Below are positions 1 through 11,812 of a stretch of DNA of 64,000 bases, piece after piece. The notes under the pieces are model-generated. The model was not told the DNA's origin and made no database searches. It saw nothing but the letters and a program-made list of their open reading frames with translations. Source of the stretch: Welwitschia mirabilis (lineage: Eukaryota; Gnetophyta; Gnetopsida; Welwitschiales); assembly GCA_051453625.1 (NCBI GenBank), contig JBOZIK010000001.1, forward strand, positions 27,397,063-27,461,062, read 5' to 3'. Both the position numbers and the translations under genes were made by a program. Position 1 is the first letter of the stretch, and the number at the start of each line of letters is the position of its first letter.

Positions 1-199
1 TTTACTTTTAGTTAAGTAAAAGAGAAAATACCAAAAACTACTATTGGAAATCAATTCTCTAACTCTGAGCCTAGTGCTTTCATTAGGATTACGACTTTCG
101 AATGAACTCCCGTCTATACTAGCGTGTGTCTTTTTGCAAGTTATACCATTTATAGGTTTATCTAAGGACTTCAAGATTGCATAAATTCACACTACAACA
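1..199 (+). repeat. Athila-family LTR, terminal fragment (plus orientation)
   Basis: The reverse complement of these bases aligns from end to end with the first ~200 bases of the LTRs at 22076 and 34489, including the stretch about the cytosine-rich TATAGAC box. It ends at CAACA (position 199). No tRNA-Asp primer site follows, so this is the outer end of a 3' LTR or a solo LTR of a plus-strand element lying left of the window. It keeps several CpG sites that are lost in the other copies, so it may be younger. Confidence 0.75.
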
Positions 200-3139
200 A
201 TATTATTTAATTCAGTCTCATGAATTTATTACTTCTAACAAGGCTACTTCTTTTCACATAAACTCCTCCTCCCTTCTACCATCCATTGCCACAACATTTT
301 TAAACTAGTTCCATTTGACAAGAAAATTTAACAATACAAGTGTATGTGATTTAGAGACTTTGCATTATTAAAATGAGGAAAAAACAAGATATTGATGAGT
401 GATAATTAAGAGAATGTTTCTAGATTTAAACATGATGTTAAAAGCTACATTTTTTAAGGAACAAAGGATTTTTAAAATTTGAGGATAAGACCATACCATA
501 TAGAGACTTAAATATTTAAATTCCATAATTTATTTAATTTATCTGTATTATGTTCTTACTATATCATTCTTTATATAAAAGCTAATATTTTAAAGAATCT
601 AGATGATTATTATTATTATTATACCTTACAGTTTGTAAATATTTAGTTACTCATAGTTTAGAGAAAGGTTAACTATTATAGAATTAAATGTTACATGTTC
701 TATTTATTTTTCAATAGGAAAGAATTCTTTAATTAAAAATTTCTTGTTAGTATCATTTATTCTTATTTTTAAATAAGTGAGGATTCCTTTCTATGATGTT
801 TAATGCCTTTAACTTTAGTTCATAAGGTTATAATTTAACAAAGTTATATGTTTGTTATCAGTAAATGTAAAAACTAGACCAATGTTATAAGGTAACCTTA
901 TCCATTAATGAGAACAACCCTAATCTTATCTTTAAATATGGATGTGTAATTATACTTATGTAATTATTGATTATCTGTTGGATCTATTATGTAATAAAAA
1001 TAATGACTCATTTCTATCCTTAACATTTTACCTATTTTTTTATTTTCTCTTATTTTTACCATTGTATATTAAATTTGTATTCAACACTATATCAAATTAT
1101 TAGTAGAAATACTTTAGAGATTTATAGTGATAATTTTTTGTTTTAGTTACTTTTATTACAAATATAGGATTTTTAGATTTGGAAACCCACTTTTTTATAG
1201 CATTTATGAAGGATTCATGAAACAAATCTTGATTACCAAGGTATAGATCTATTGTTAATAGATATTGAGCGTATTTAAGACATTAGAGAAGAATGAATAA
1301 CAAAAATGAATTAAGAATAGTTATAAAACATTAATGTTTTACTAAAAAATTACATTTCTATAACTTCATAGGATTAATGCATCAAAATTTCATATGTGTG
1401 ATGTCAAATGTTTTACATGATAAGCCTATCATTATCTACCCTAATGTTAGACATCAAACATTACATTCCCTAGTATGATATGTAACATTATGTATTAAAC
1501 TATTAAATGTAAAATATCACATGTATTGTGTGACATTTTTCCATCAAAGTTTACTGAACTTTCATTTTTTATGTAATGCATTAATGTCATACATTAGGGT
1601 TTGATGCCAATTATTTATTTATTTCCTAGAAGTAATGTTAGATATCAATAAAAGTCTATTTAGTAGAAGAGGATTTAATGTTTTAAGATAAATTATGATT
1701 CTAGAAAAATATTTGATGTCCTAGAGAAAATTTGATAGGATGAAAAGCTTAGAGATTAAAAATGAAAGATCTTTTAATAAGGATTTCTATTTAATTTTGG
1801 AAGTCATTTTTTTTAGGTCTCTTTATAAAGCTTAAAGGGGCCAATCTCAAAGGGTGGGGAGGGAGCAGGGGGGGGTTTGGGGGGGAGGGGGGGGAGGAGG
1901 GGTTGGAAAGAAGAAAGAGAAAGAAAGAAAAATAAGAAAAATTTCAAGAACAAAAGTGATATTGATATAGTAGAACTCTATTACGTTAATAATTATAGAC
2001 AGTTAGTTATAGGAACAAAGTGGTATTTCTCAATAAATTTATCAAGATAAATATTAATAAATGAATAATGCTCAGAAATAGAATTTATAGTCCATTATCA
2101 TTATAACATAAGTTTGTTTCTTAAACAAAGGCTTTTTTTTAATTATCAATCTAGTTATACTATGATGAACATTAAGACTCCTCGTAAATCTTTGTAATTC
2201 TATTAATGATTATTAAGAAATATCTTTAGTAAAATATTATTAAAAGTTTGTAAGTCATAAAGTCATTTAATTGTTAATGTGTATAACCTATAAATCATTA
2301 ATTATAGTTTAAACATTTTATATCATTCATGCTATAAATCTTATCTTAAGAAAATCGTTCATTTTTTGAACTGATCAAATTAAAAATTATTACTAAATTA
2401 TGTATAACAAAAATGATAGTCCTTTACTAAGAGATATTTATTTTAAGAAGAAACATAATGATTTTTAAACATATAAAAGTTATATTTTATTATTAATAGT
2501 AATATTTTTATCACAATAAATGCATTTACAATATTTTTTAAAAAAGTTAAAAGAGATAAAATATAAGAAGTAGAATTTAAGGTAAGGAGCCTTTTCATTT
2601 AAAGAGAGACATTACGTTTTAAATATAATAACATTTATTTATTTATTTTATAAAATATTTTTTAAAAGGTAAAAATAAAAGCATTACGATACTTTATAAT
2701 ATACTATTCTTGTTGAAAGTGATAATATTCTTCTTAATATTTTTCACTTCATGCTTAAGGATAATTGAAAATCATTTAAGAAAAACTTTGATTTTATCAC
2801 TTTTTAGTGGCTATGAAGGTTGTAAAAACCTATTAGGGTGTAACTATATGAATTTAGGCTCAATGATATTTTTTATACCTAAAAGGATAGGCTTTTTCAT
2901 AATGAATCATAAGATCCAAAAACCTAAAAGAATGAAATTAAATAAAATTAAAACACCAAGGTAGTAGAATTACTTCATCTTTAAATGCTTTAAATGCATA
3001 ATAAAGAAATAAATTAGACATTATTTTATTAAAAATATATGAGTTTAATTAGGAAGATGAAACATCATCATTCTAAAGATCCATTCAAAACACAACAAAG
3101 ATGATTTCTATTTCAAAACCAAAATGAAAATTGAAACTA
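200..3139. other. AT-rich stretch without recognisable gene
   Basis: I see no coding signal that resembles a known family on either strand. The only longer open frame (2710-2964) is low-complexity and has no family likeness. Short AT-rich microsatellites occur (for example TTA repeats near 605-622). The one striking object is the guanine-rich tract at 1852-1940, listed separately. Confidence 0.6.
1852..1940 (+). repeat. Guanine-rich then GA-rich purine tract
   Basis: Bases 1852-1904 are almost pure guanine with a few A and T, containing many runs of three to nine G. Bases 1905-1940 continue as GA and GAAA repeats. The whole tract is purine on the plus strand. It has the composition needed for intramolecular quadruplex or triplex structure and stands out sharply from about 25% GC surroundings. 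Confidence 0.85.
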
Positions 3140-3144
3140 TGTCT

Positions 3145-4427
3145 TATTGCAGTGCGTATTTATGCAATTGTTACATCCTTGGTTAAATTCTATTAACCAT
3201 AAATATTTACACAAATACAACATACTAATATAGATAGGAGTCAACCCAAATGTTGTAATTCATTGAAGGCATTAGGCAGGAAGAAAGAGAATTGATTTCA
3301 AGTGATGTATTTTTGGTATTTTTCTTTTATGNNNNNNNNNNTTTTATGGTTAAATAATGAAAATAGCAATGCAATTAAATAAACACACAATATAAAGAAA
3401 TGCAAACTACTTCTAAATGAAATATCTATTTGACTACCAAATCTTTGTTATCAAGATCTGTCCTATATAACCTACATCAATTAAGGAACTATCACTAACT
3501 CTAACCAACCTTCACTATCAAGTATGTCAAGAATAATATGGAAAATCATGCAATGATTATGCTAGGAAATATAAAATGCAATGAAATGTAATATAAGATC
3601 CTAAACTAATGATTTCAATCTTGACAAATATTGCCCTTAATGACCATTAGCAATTTTGAAACTATCATGAAATAATAACCAACATAAACCATAAGGGACA
3701 TGCACAAGAATAAAATTTAAAAGAATATTTTTGTTACTTCATGAATGAACATCCTGTTATAAAGAAGCAACACCTTAAGAAAGGAGAGATAGTACAACAC
3801 CAAGGAAGACTCCTCTCTGTAACTAATAAATAGACCTCCTATTCTTTGATCTGTTGTCATGAGATTTTTATGTGTCAAAGAAAATAAAGTCATAGTTGAG
3901 AGTAGAGGAGGTATTTATTACAATTGGAACACTCTAAAAATAACAAATCTAAACAACACAATAGAAAGCCTAATGGCATATGGAAGGCACATAATACATT
4001 ACACAAGTTAGGTGAAGTTTGATGCATCAACTAAAATTAGATGGTTGTCTTAGCTGTCATCTAGATAATGGCTGAAATGATATCATGTTAAAATAAGTTC
4101 ACATTATCTTTCATCTTTGGTTTAGTTAGTGTCCTTATTGGCATTCAAATTTGTTATTCATTAGTATCATCCAAATGATGGAAGGGACGACAATATTTTT
4201 GAAGCTCTTTTTCCAAGTGAATTTCGCTTTACAAATAATTAATTTCTTATTAAAATATAAAGTATCATAATTTATTTAAAATGCTTCTAAATGTGCAAGT
4301 ACTTGTGCATTTCCATGATTGCCTTATTGACTCTCAATAATCATCATTTTCTACTTAAACCTCTTTAAATTTCTTGTAAAACTACTTAAAGTACCCCATC
4401 AAAAACATACAATTTAGCATCACAACA
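3145..4427 (-). repeat. 3' LTR of element A
   Basis: Aligns over its whole length with 10552-11807. It starts TATTG where the partner has TGTTG, and ends in CAACA. It includes a 10-base gap at 3332-3341 and copies of the GTCATC/GATGAC hairpin module near 4051-4195. Confidence 0.88.
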
Positions 4428-4440
4428 TAACCTCTCACTT
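4428..4440 (-). other. Polypurine tract of element A
   Basis: On the minus strand this reads as a purine-rich run (AAGTGAGAGG) touching the 3' LTR. The same position in B, C and E also holds a purine run followed by a TTA or CTA spacer. It is the presumed start of plus-strand DNA synthesis. Confidence 0.7.
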
Positions 4441-6393
4441 AGTGTTATCAATCCCTGATAAAGTAGGTGAATAACTATATTTACAAGCCAAATTAACTAA
4501 GATAAACACTAATTAGGGATATGTAAATTGAGTCTAGAAATCTCATAATGTAGCATAAAATCTAAAAATCAAATAAACTAAACATTTTACCTTTGTAGAT
4601 TATGTAAACATGTTGTCATCTAATGTGTCATCTAGATAATAATGAGGATGACAGGCTTTAAAGATATAATTATAAAATCAAATGCTTGCGATTATTCTCA
4701 TCAGAAAATAAGATCAAGTTAGTTACTAGTGTGTTAACCCATCACTTAAAATATTTAGCACATCAAAAAGATAGATTTTAAATGTTATAATGAAAATAAT
4801 CATCATAAATTATAACCATAATGTCTTAAATAAATGACATGCATGTATAATTAAAAAAAGTAATAACTCAAAAATGATATTCATGAATTAAACATTAAGG
4901 TTTTAGGCATAATTCACTAGGGAAGATATATAAAAAATAAATAATCATCCATTACTCCCTTCATCCATGGTCTTCTAAATTTCTTAGATCACTCCTGCAA
5001 GGAAAACCTATAACTATTCTACTGTTAAGTACATGGTTGACTAAATAATATTCATAATGCATATTACTCAAATAATAGGTGATCATAACTGAATTTAGTA
5101 CATTACATATATGTATTGTTCAAATATAAAAATGACCCTATAAAATTTAAAGTTTTTCTTGAAATATCTCAAAATATATACCCGTCCTTATCCGCTCCTG
5201 GCCCCCACTCCATCATCTCATGTTGTATTAATATAAGAAGAAAAATATTAATATGTAAGTTAAGTACAATGAAGCAAAATAAGTAGGCTTTAGGGTAGTA
5301 TTCCTTGTGTGAAAGAAAGGTTAAATAGTAGTCAAGAAAGAATAAAATATGAAAACATTAATGCTTAGAAAATATCTTTGTGTTATTCGCTTGGTGATAT
5401 GAATGACAAGATGGATGACAGAGACTTTCAAAAGATTAGGATAATGAAAGTAATATAAGAATAATTTAAGCTCAAATGGTATTATAGAGGTTTAGGAAAG
5501 GTATTAAAAATTTTGAAAGATGGAAAATGGCTAAGAATTATTATAAATCAAGACATGACACAAGGTGAATTTATAATGCATCAAGCTAAGAAAGATGTTA
5601 AATTGCCATGAACTCACAATTATTTGAAATATTAGATGTCTTAAAACTCAAAAATAAAATTAAAGAACTAAACTCAAAAAGAAAATATGCAAAAATTATC
5701 ATCATAAACTAAAGAAACATTATTTGCTAAAATAAAATCAACTCCTATAAAGAAAAATTATGATTGAAAATAAAAATCAATAAGAAAACTACTAAATGAT
5801 TAAGTCTTAAGCATTTATGATGAAAAACTATGGAAATTACTTTGAAATACTAAACAAAGCAACTAATGAAAATAAAACAAAAATGGACAACTTATGAACA
5901 TGAAAAATAGTGTGTAACTATCCTAAATTTAAACAAAGAAAATCCTCATGGAAGAAATCATAAAATTATGTAATTAATGATGCATGATATAATGAAAAAA
6001 ATTTATAAAGTACCACTCAAATAGGCAGTGGTTATGATGATGCTAAGTAACTAATGTTTTCAAATAATGAATGATAAGGTCAAAAGCTAATTAGAAATGG
6101 ACTCACCTATTTAAACCCAAAAACACACCCAAATCATAAAACATAAAATCATCATGTAAGAATATTGTAAGCTCAATGAGCCTAAGAAACAAGTAATGCC
6201 TTTGATGATATCAAGAACACCACTAATCTCATTACCTCAAAGTATTTATTATTATTTAATAATAAAGGTAGTACAGCCATAGTTAGAAAAGTAAGGAAAC
6301 ATGAAGCATGGCCAACTAATCCCCAACTGAAGTTTCCATAGATAAAAACACTACCAAAGATTCCTCTCAGAAAAATTTACCTTGGTTTGATAA

Positions 6394-6744
6394 NNNNNNN
6401 NNNNNNNNNNNNNNNNNNNNNNNNNNNNNNNNNNNNNNNNNNNNNNNNNNNNNNNNNNNNNNNNNNNNNNNNNNNNNNNNNNNNNNNNNNNNNNNNNNNN
6501 NNNNNNNNNNNNNNNNNNNNNNNNNNNNNNNNNNNNNNNNNNNNNNNNNNNNNNNNNNNNNNNNNNNNNNNNNNNNNNNNNNNNNNNNNNNNNNNNNNNN
6601 NNNNNNNNNNNNNNNNNNNNNNNNNNNNNNNNNNNNNNNNNNNNNNNNNNNNNNNNNNNNNNNNNNNNNNNNNNNNNNNNNNNNNNNNNNNNNNNNNNNN
6701 NNNNNNNNNNNNNNNNNNNNNNNNNNNNNNNNNNNNNNNNNNNN
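6394..6744. other. Assembly gap (351 N) in element A
   Basis: Unsequenced bases inside the 3' region of element A. Any reading frame drawn across it is an artefact. Confidence 0.99.
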
Positions 6745-6874
6745 TAAAACATTAGTTAAATATATTCAAGTAATAGCATAATATCCACCAAAAGAATCAA
6801 CTAAGAAAGAATTCAAATAATGGCAGGAGAACTTCCAAAATAATTGCTTTTATCATGTTTGAGTTTTTTTTTTT

Positions 6875-9800
6875 TTTGGATAATTTATGGATTTATAACC
6901 CTTATCCATTTTTAAAATTTCCTTAGTGTTAAAATTATAAATCTCAATGAATCCATAAAAAATGTACTTTCTCTAAAAGATAAGGACCTAACCATCTAGA
7001 GGTTATAAAAATAAAATCTAAGAATAAAAACATAACAAGATAAAATAAAAAGAATATGCCAAAGAAAACTAAAAATAAGTTTCATTTAAATCCTAGATCT
7101 TATTCAACACATTATTAAAAGAAAGAAAAAGAAACTTTATTATCCTAAGACTATGATCCTAAGGTAATGCCCTTTCTCAAAAAAAGTAAGGAGCAAATCA
7201 AATATCAATTAATTAATAGAATATAATAGGTATATAATTACCATTTGGTAAAATCTATTGGAGGTAAATACAATAAAAGGATAAAAATTTGATAGCATAA
7301 CTTCTAGAATTTAAATAAAAGATGAAAAAGTTATAACTGTCATTGAAAAATAATCTCTTATGAAAACAATGTAAATCATCATTATATAATGAATGCAAGA
7401 AAGTACTTAAAGAAAGAATCCAAGAAGATTTTAAGGACTCTTTAGAATTTCTAGTAAGATTAAAAAGCTTTCTATCATTCCTTTCAAGATATGGATTTTC
7501 ATTAAGGAATTAAGGCTTTTTCCGATTATCATACTCAAATGAAATTTTATCTCCACAGATTGAGTAGAAATATAAGAGATAAAAAATTTATATAGTTCAT
7601 GGAAAAATAATTTCTTAACAAAATCATGATGTAAAGAATTTAAAACATAGATTTCATTCAAAAATTAATATTAAACATGGGAGACATTAATGGAGCTATT
7701 ATAGATCACAGGATTTTGAGGGAACTTCTTCGAATGATTGATTAAGATAGGTTTAACATACTTAAGAAGATTATTAAGGTTTAATTCTAAGAATTATATT
7801 TAGATCAATAACATACGATTTACCCCAATTTAGACTTCCAAGATATTCCAAGTCTTATTTTTAAAAAGATTAATCATTAAAAGCATAAGTAAGGTGAACT
7901 TTATAAAAGAGTAAAAATGTTACTTTGAGTTTTACATGAAGTTACTAAAGGAAAGGATTGAGAGATTTTAAGAGTAGATTCTAAAGTTTATATGTTTCAT
8001 TAAATTTAAGGAGAGAGATGTGGTTTATAGAATTACTTTAATGTTCAAATGGGGACAAGAAAGAGAAAGGTTTTCTTTGTCAATATCACAAGGTAATGTA
8101 GAAGTAGAAGTAGAAGGAGGGATGTCATTTAAGGTTTTGCATGAAATTACAAGTGAAAAAGATGAAGAAACATGTGTAGACTCTTTAAGTTAGTTTATTT
8201 CATTAAAAGGTATAAATATATTCTCTATTAAGTTTGGTTGATTTTCTATAAGTTCTTATGTATTCATATTCTTCTTATTATTCACTTTAGCATTACTTGA
8301 TTGAATTTATTATTCATTATTAACTGGAATAATATCTCCCTATTCTTCATTGTATTTATTAGTATCATTAACTATATTTTACTCTTCTTTATTGAACTTA
8401 TTATTGTTTTATTTAGGATTATTTTCATTCTCTAAGTTGAAAAAGTTATCAAAAATATCATTAAAAAGATCATAAAATAAAAAATTCTCATTGTATTCAT
8501 TATGTGATGGAAGATTTTATGATATTACTTAAATGGAATCTTCTTCCACTATATTAAATAATTCTATTAATTGTAAACTGTAATACTCATTTTCTATTAT
8601 TGATATGTTGCCACTCTCTATCATCTAGGACTATAATCTAGATGATAAAGGTAGAGGACTCCTTTAACTATGTGAATTCTTCATTGATTTTGTCTCATTG
8701 TATAAACTCTCCCTTAATCTCATATATTTGACTTCTTTTAAAGGTTGAACTCCATCATCCTCATTAAAAAGTAAGTGAAAACTAGGTATATGATTTAATA
8801 TATCAATATTATTATTATCATCTTCTTCTTCACCTTTCTTATCATTTTATTGCAGGTCATTAGTTTAAAATTCATTAAATTCATTAGAAGGAGAAATGTA
8901 ATCATTATATTTATCTTGTATTAAAGAATTTTCAAATTTTCCATGAATTGATTCTTTTATCTTATTTACATTTAAAAGGAAGTAAATGGAGTTATGATCA
9001 TTATCCTATGACAAATAGTTTTCTTCATCCCTATTAGTGAATAATGTAATTCAATCATTATCGTTATCATTTTATTATCCATCTTCTATTAAGTGGAAAT
9101 TTATAGGTTGATTCATAATTTCATTTTCTATGTTAAAGTAATAATTTTCTAAGATCTCTTCATGATTCCTAAAGTGGAATGTAGTAGGATAGGTTTGAGC
9201 TATAAAGAACCTTGAGATAGTTGAATTTGTAATACATTTTATTGAAGCATCTCAATCATATTTGCTATCCTTATGTTCAAATCTTCTACATTTTTATTCA
9301 TAATTTCTTTTATCTTTTCCATTTTGCTAAGAATTTCCAAAGCATAGTTATTTCTTTCTTCATAGTAATTTGTGATAGATGGATCTTTTTCTTCATAGTA
9401 ATTGATGGAAGATGGATGTTCTTTACAATAGCTCACAGAAGAGGATTGGAATTCATTAAAATGATAATAGGATATTTTACTAGATGAGGTGGAATCTCTA
9501 AACTATTGTATATTTTTATTATTGTTTTCACATAAATCTTGGAAAGAAGAATGGAAAAAATAAGGTGGTTGAAAGAAGGGGGGGCTAAGTCCTAGTCTTA
9601 ACATTGCCTGGTATTGCTCATCTTCATTTTGCAAGAATTTCTCTAAGTGGTCTTTTATTAGTTTTGTTAAAAATTATATTACTTATCCTTCTTTCAACTC
9701 TTATTTTAGCTAATATTTCCCTAATATACCTTTTATCATCATTCTTTGAATTAGATGAGAAGGATAAATAAAAAGAATTCTTGGCTTTAGGTTCTACATC

Positions 9801-9905
9801 ATCCCTAAGAGATAAGTTAAAAGATTTTTGTTTTTCATATCTTCTTCTAGCAATTAACTCTTTAACATTTTCATCTAAATTAGAGGATTAACTGATGCTA
9901 CTCAT
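6875..9905 (-). pseudogene. Decayed internal ORF of element A (gag N-terminus, acidic region, integrase tail)
   Basis: The minus-strand reading starts with ATG at 9905. The first ~60 codons (after an early stop) resemble the gag start of element C: a conserved ELIA-type segment followed by basic residues and a DDV motif. It then departs from normal gag into an Asn/Asp/Glu-rich region (about 9440-8640) shared with element E. Between 7661 and 7175 two copies of a ~60-residue repeat occur, each with K[KR]LFF followed by an aromatic-rich segment, and then an FYxLIDIxFAPYFF block. Bases 7020-6875 encode the integrase C-terminal tail (SRWLGPY, then an FIEIYN segment). Many stops and frameshifts make it non-functional. 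The function of the acidic and repeat regions is unknown. Confidence 0.65.
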
Positions 9906-10530
9906 TAATAAAAAAGGGATAAAATAATTTTTATTTTATTCCATTATTTTTAATTTTTTTTGAAAAATTTAATTCTAAAATAACAAAAGCCAAAAAAAAT
10001 CTAAAAAATTTTCTTATTATTAAGAAATCCTTTTTTGATATTTTTCTTGAGCTAGCTTCATTTCCTAAAATATTTCATCTTTCGCTAGATTTTATCACAT
10101 CTTTACATGCTTAGAAAAGATTCCTAAGTTGTCTGGATGATATCTAGGATAACTAGAAAATATAAAATAAAAACAAAGAAATTAGAAAATAGATTTTTCA
10201 AAAAACCAAAATAGAAACACACTATTATTCATCTTCCTATCTCATCTGGATGACAAAGGAAATGATAATAACTTTATTACATGGCAAAAATTAAAAACAA
10301 AACTATAAAAAAATAATATAAAACCCTAACCCTAAGATGTCGTCTTGTTGTATCATGTACATAGCAGATAGGATGACAAGAATGAAAAACATGGAACAAA
10401 AAACTGAAAAATTGTGAAAAGAAAACCTATAGTATTTATAGTAAAAATATAATATTATTGCAAAAAATGCCTGAATTGAAATAGAAAGAACTTATTTGGG
10501 TAATGATAATCCTTAAACTTCTTGTATCCT

Positions 10531-10548
10531 TTCCTGGGAATGGTACCA
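10531..10548 (-). other. tRNA-Asp primer-binding site of element A
   Basis: On the minus strand this reads TGGTACCATTCCCAGGAA, three bases after the 5' LTR end. The expected complement of the plant tRNA-Asp 3' end is TGGCGCCGTTGCCGGGGA, and every difference but one is a transition. B and C have the same site, with different decay. Confidence 0.85.
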
Positions 10549-10551
10549 GGA

Positions 10552-11807
10552 TGTTGTAGTACATATTTATGCAATCATTACATCCTTGATCAAATCCTAT
10601 CAATCATAAATATTTGCACAAATACAACATACTAATGTAGATGGGAGTCAATCCAAATATCATAATCTATGAAAGGCATTAGGTGAGAAGAAAGAGAATT
10701 GATTTCAAGTGATGTATTTTTGATATTATTCTTTTATAATTCAATAATGAAAAAATAATGTAAGAAAACAAACAAATAACATAAAGAAATTAAAACTATA
10801 TTTAAATGCAATATCTATTCAACTACCAAATCTATGTCACCAAGATCATCCCTATATAATCTAGATCAATTAAAGAATTATCACTAATCCTAATCAACCT
10901 AAGCTATTAAGTATGTAGAATAGAATATGAAGAACATGCAATGATTAAGCTAGGAAATATAAAATGCAATGTCACGTAAGATCCTAAACTAATGATTTCA
11001 ACCTTGACAAAGGTTTCCCTTGATGACCTATATCAATTTGAAACTATTACAAAAACATAATTAACATAAATCCTAAGGGACATGTAGATGAATAAAACTT
11101 AAAAGAAGATTTTCATTATTTCTCAAACCAACATCTTTTTACAAAGCAGTAACACCTCAATGAAGGATACATAGCCCAATACTAAGGAAGACTTCTTTCT
11201 ATAACTAATGGATAGATCTCTTGCCCTTCGATCTCTTATCATAAAATTTTTAGATGTCATAGGAGATTAAGTTAGATTTGAGGATGAGGAAGTTATTTAT
11301 TAAAACAAAAACACTCTAAAAATAGTAAATCTAACTAATGCAATAAAAACCCTCATAGCACATAGAAGTTGCATAACACATTACACAAGTTAGTTGAATT
11401 TTGGTGCATTAACTGAAATTAAGTGATCATCTTGACTTTCATCTAGATAATGATGGAGACAATGCCATATCAAGATAATTCCACATAAATTTCTATGTTT
11501 AATCTAGTCAACGTTCTTATTGACATCCAAATGTTATCATTAATTAGTGTCCCCTAGATGATGAAGGGGATGATAGTCTTTTTAAAGCTCTTTTTTCAAG
11601 TGAATTTTCTTTGTAGATCGTTAATTTCTCCTTAAAATATGAATTATTAGAATTTATCCAAAATACCTCCAAATGTACTGGTACTTATGCATTTCTGTGA
11701 TTTTTATCTTTACTCTTAGTAATTATTATTTTCTACTTAAAATCGTCTAAATTCCTATAAAACTACTCAAAATACTCCATAAAAACATGCAATTTTGCAT
11801 CATAACA
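10552..11807 (-). repeat. 5' LTR of element A
   Basis: Starts with TGTTGTAG and ends with CATAACA, the expected TG...CA termini. It is about 1.26 kb long and clearly diverged from the partner LTR, indicating an old insertion. Hairpin modules occur near 11430 and 11545. Confidence 0.9.
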
Positions 11808-11812
11808 TGTCT

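Larger units (their letters stand above)
3145..11807 (-). mobile_element. Athila-like LTR retrotransposon A, non-autonomous
   Basis: A complete but decayed Ty3/gypsy element. Two related LTRs (3145-4427 and 10552-11807) enclose 6.1 kb. The five bases outside each end are identical: TGTCT at 3140-3144 and 11808-11812, a perfect target-site duplication. A primer site for tRNA-Asp lies inside the right LTR and a polypurine tract inside the left, so the element reads on the minus strand. It keeps the gag N-terminus, an unusual acidic region and the integrase C-terminal tail. I find no reverse transcriptase, RNase H or integrase core, although a 351-base gap (6394-6744) hides some sequence. It probably moved using proteins of a B-like relative. 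Confidence 0.9.

Noticed and set aside
2710-2964. 84-codon plus-strand frame
   Set aside because: No recognisable domain, no conserved copy elsewhere in the window, AT-driven composition.
4051-4653. GTCATC/GATGAC hairpins as a CRISPR array or rho-independent terminators
   Set aside because: The genome is a plant's, spacing is irregular, there are no unique spacers of constant length, and no T-run follows the hairpins.
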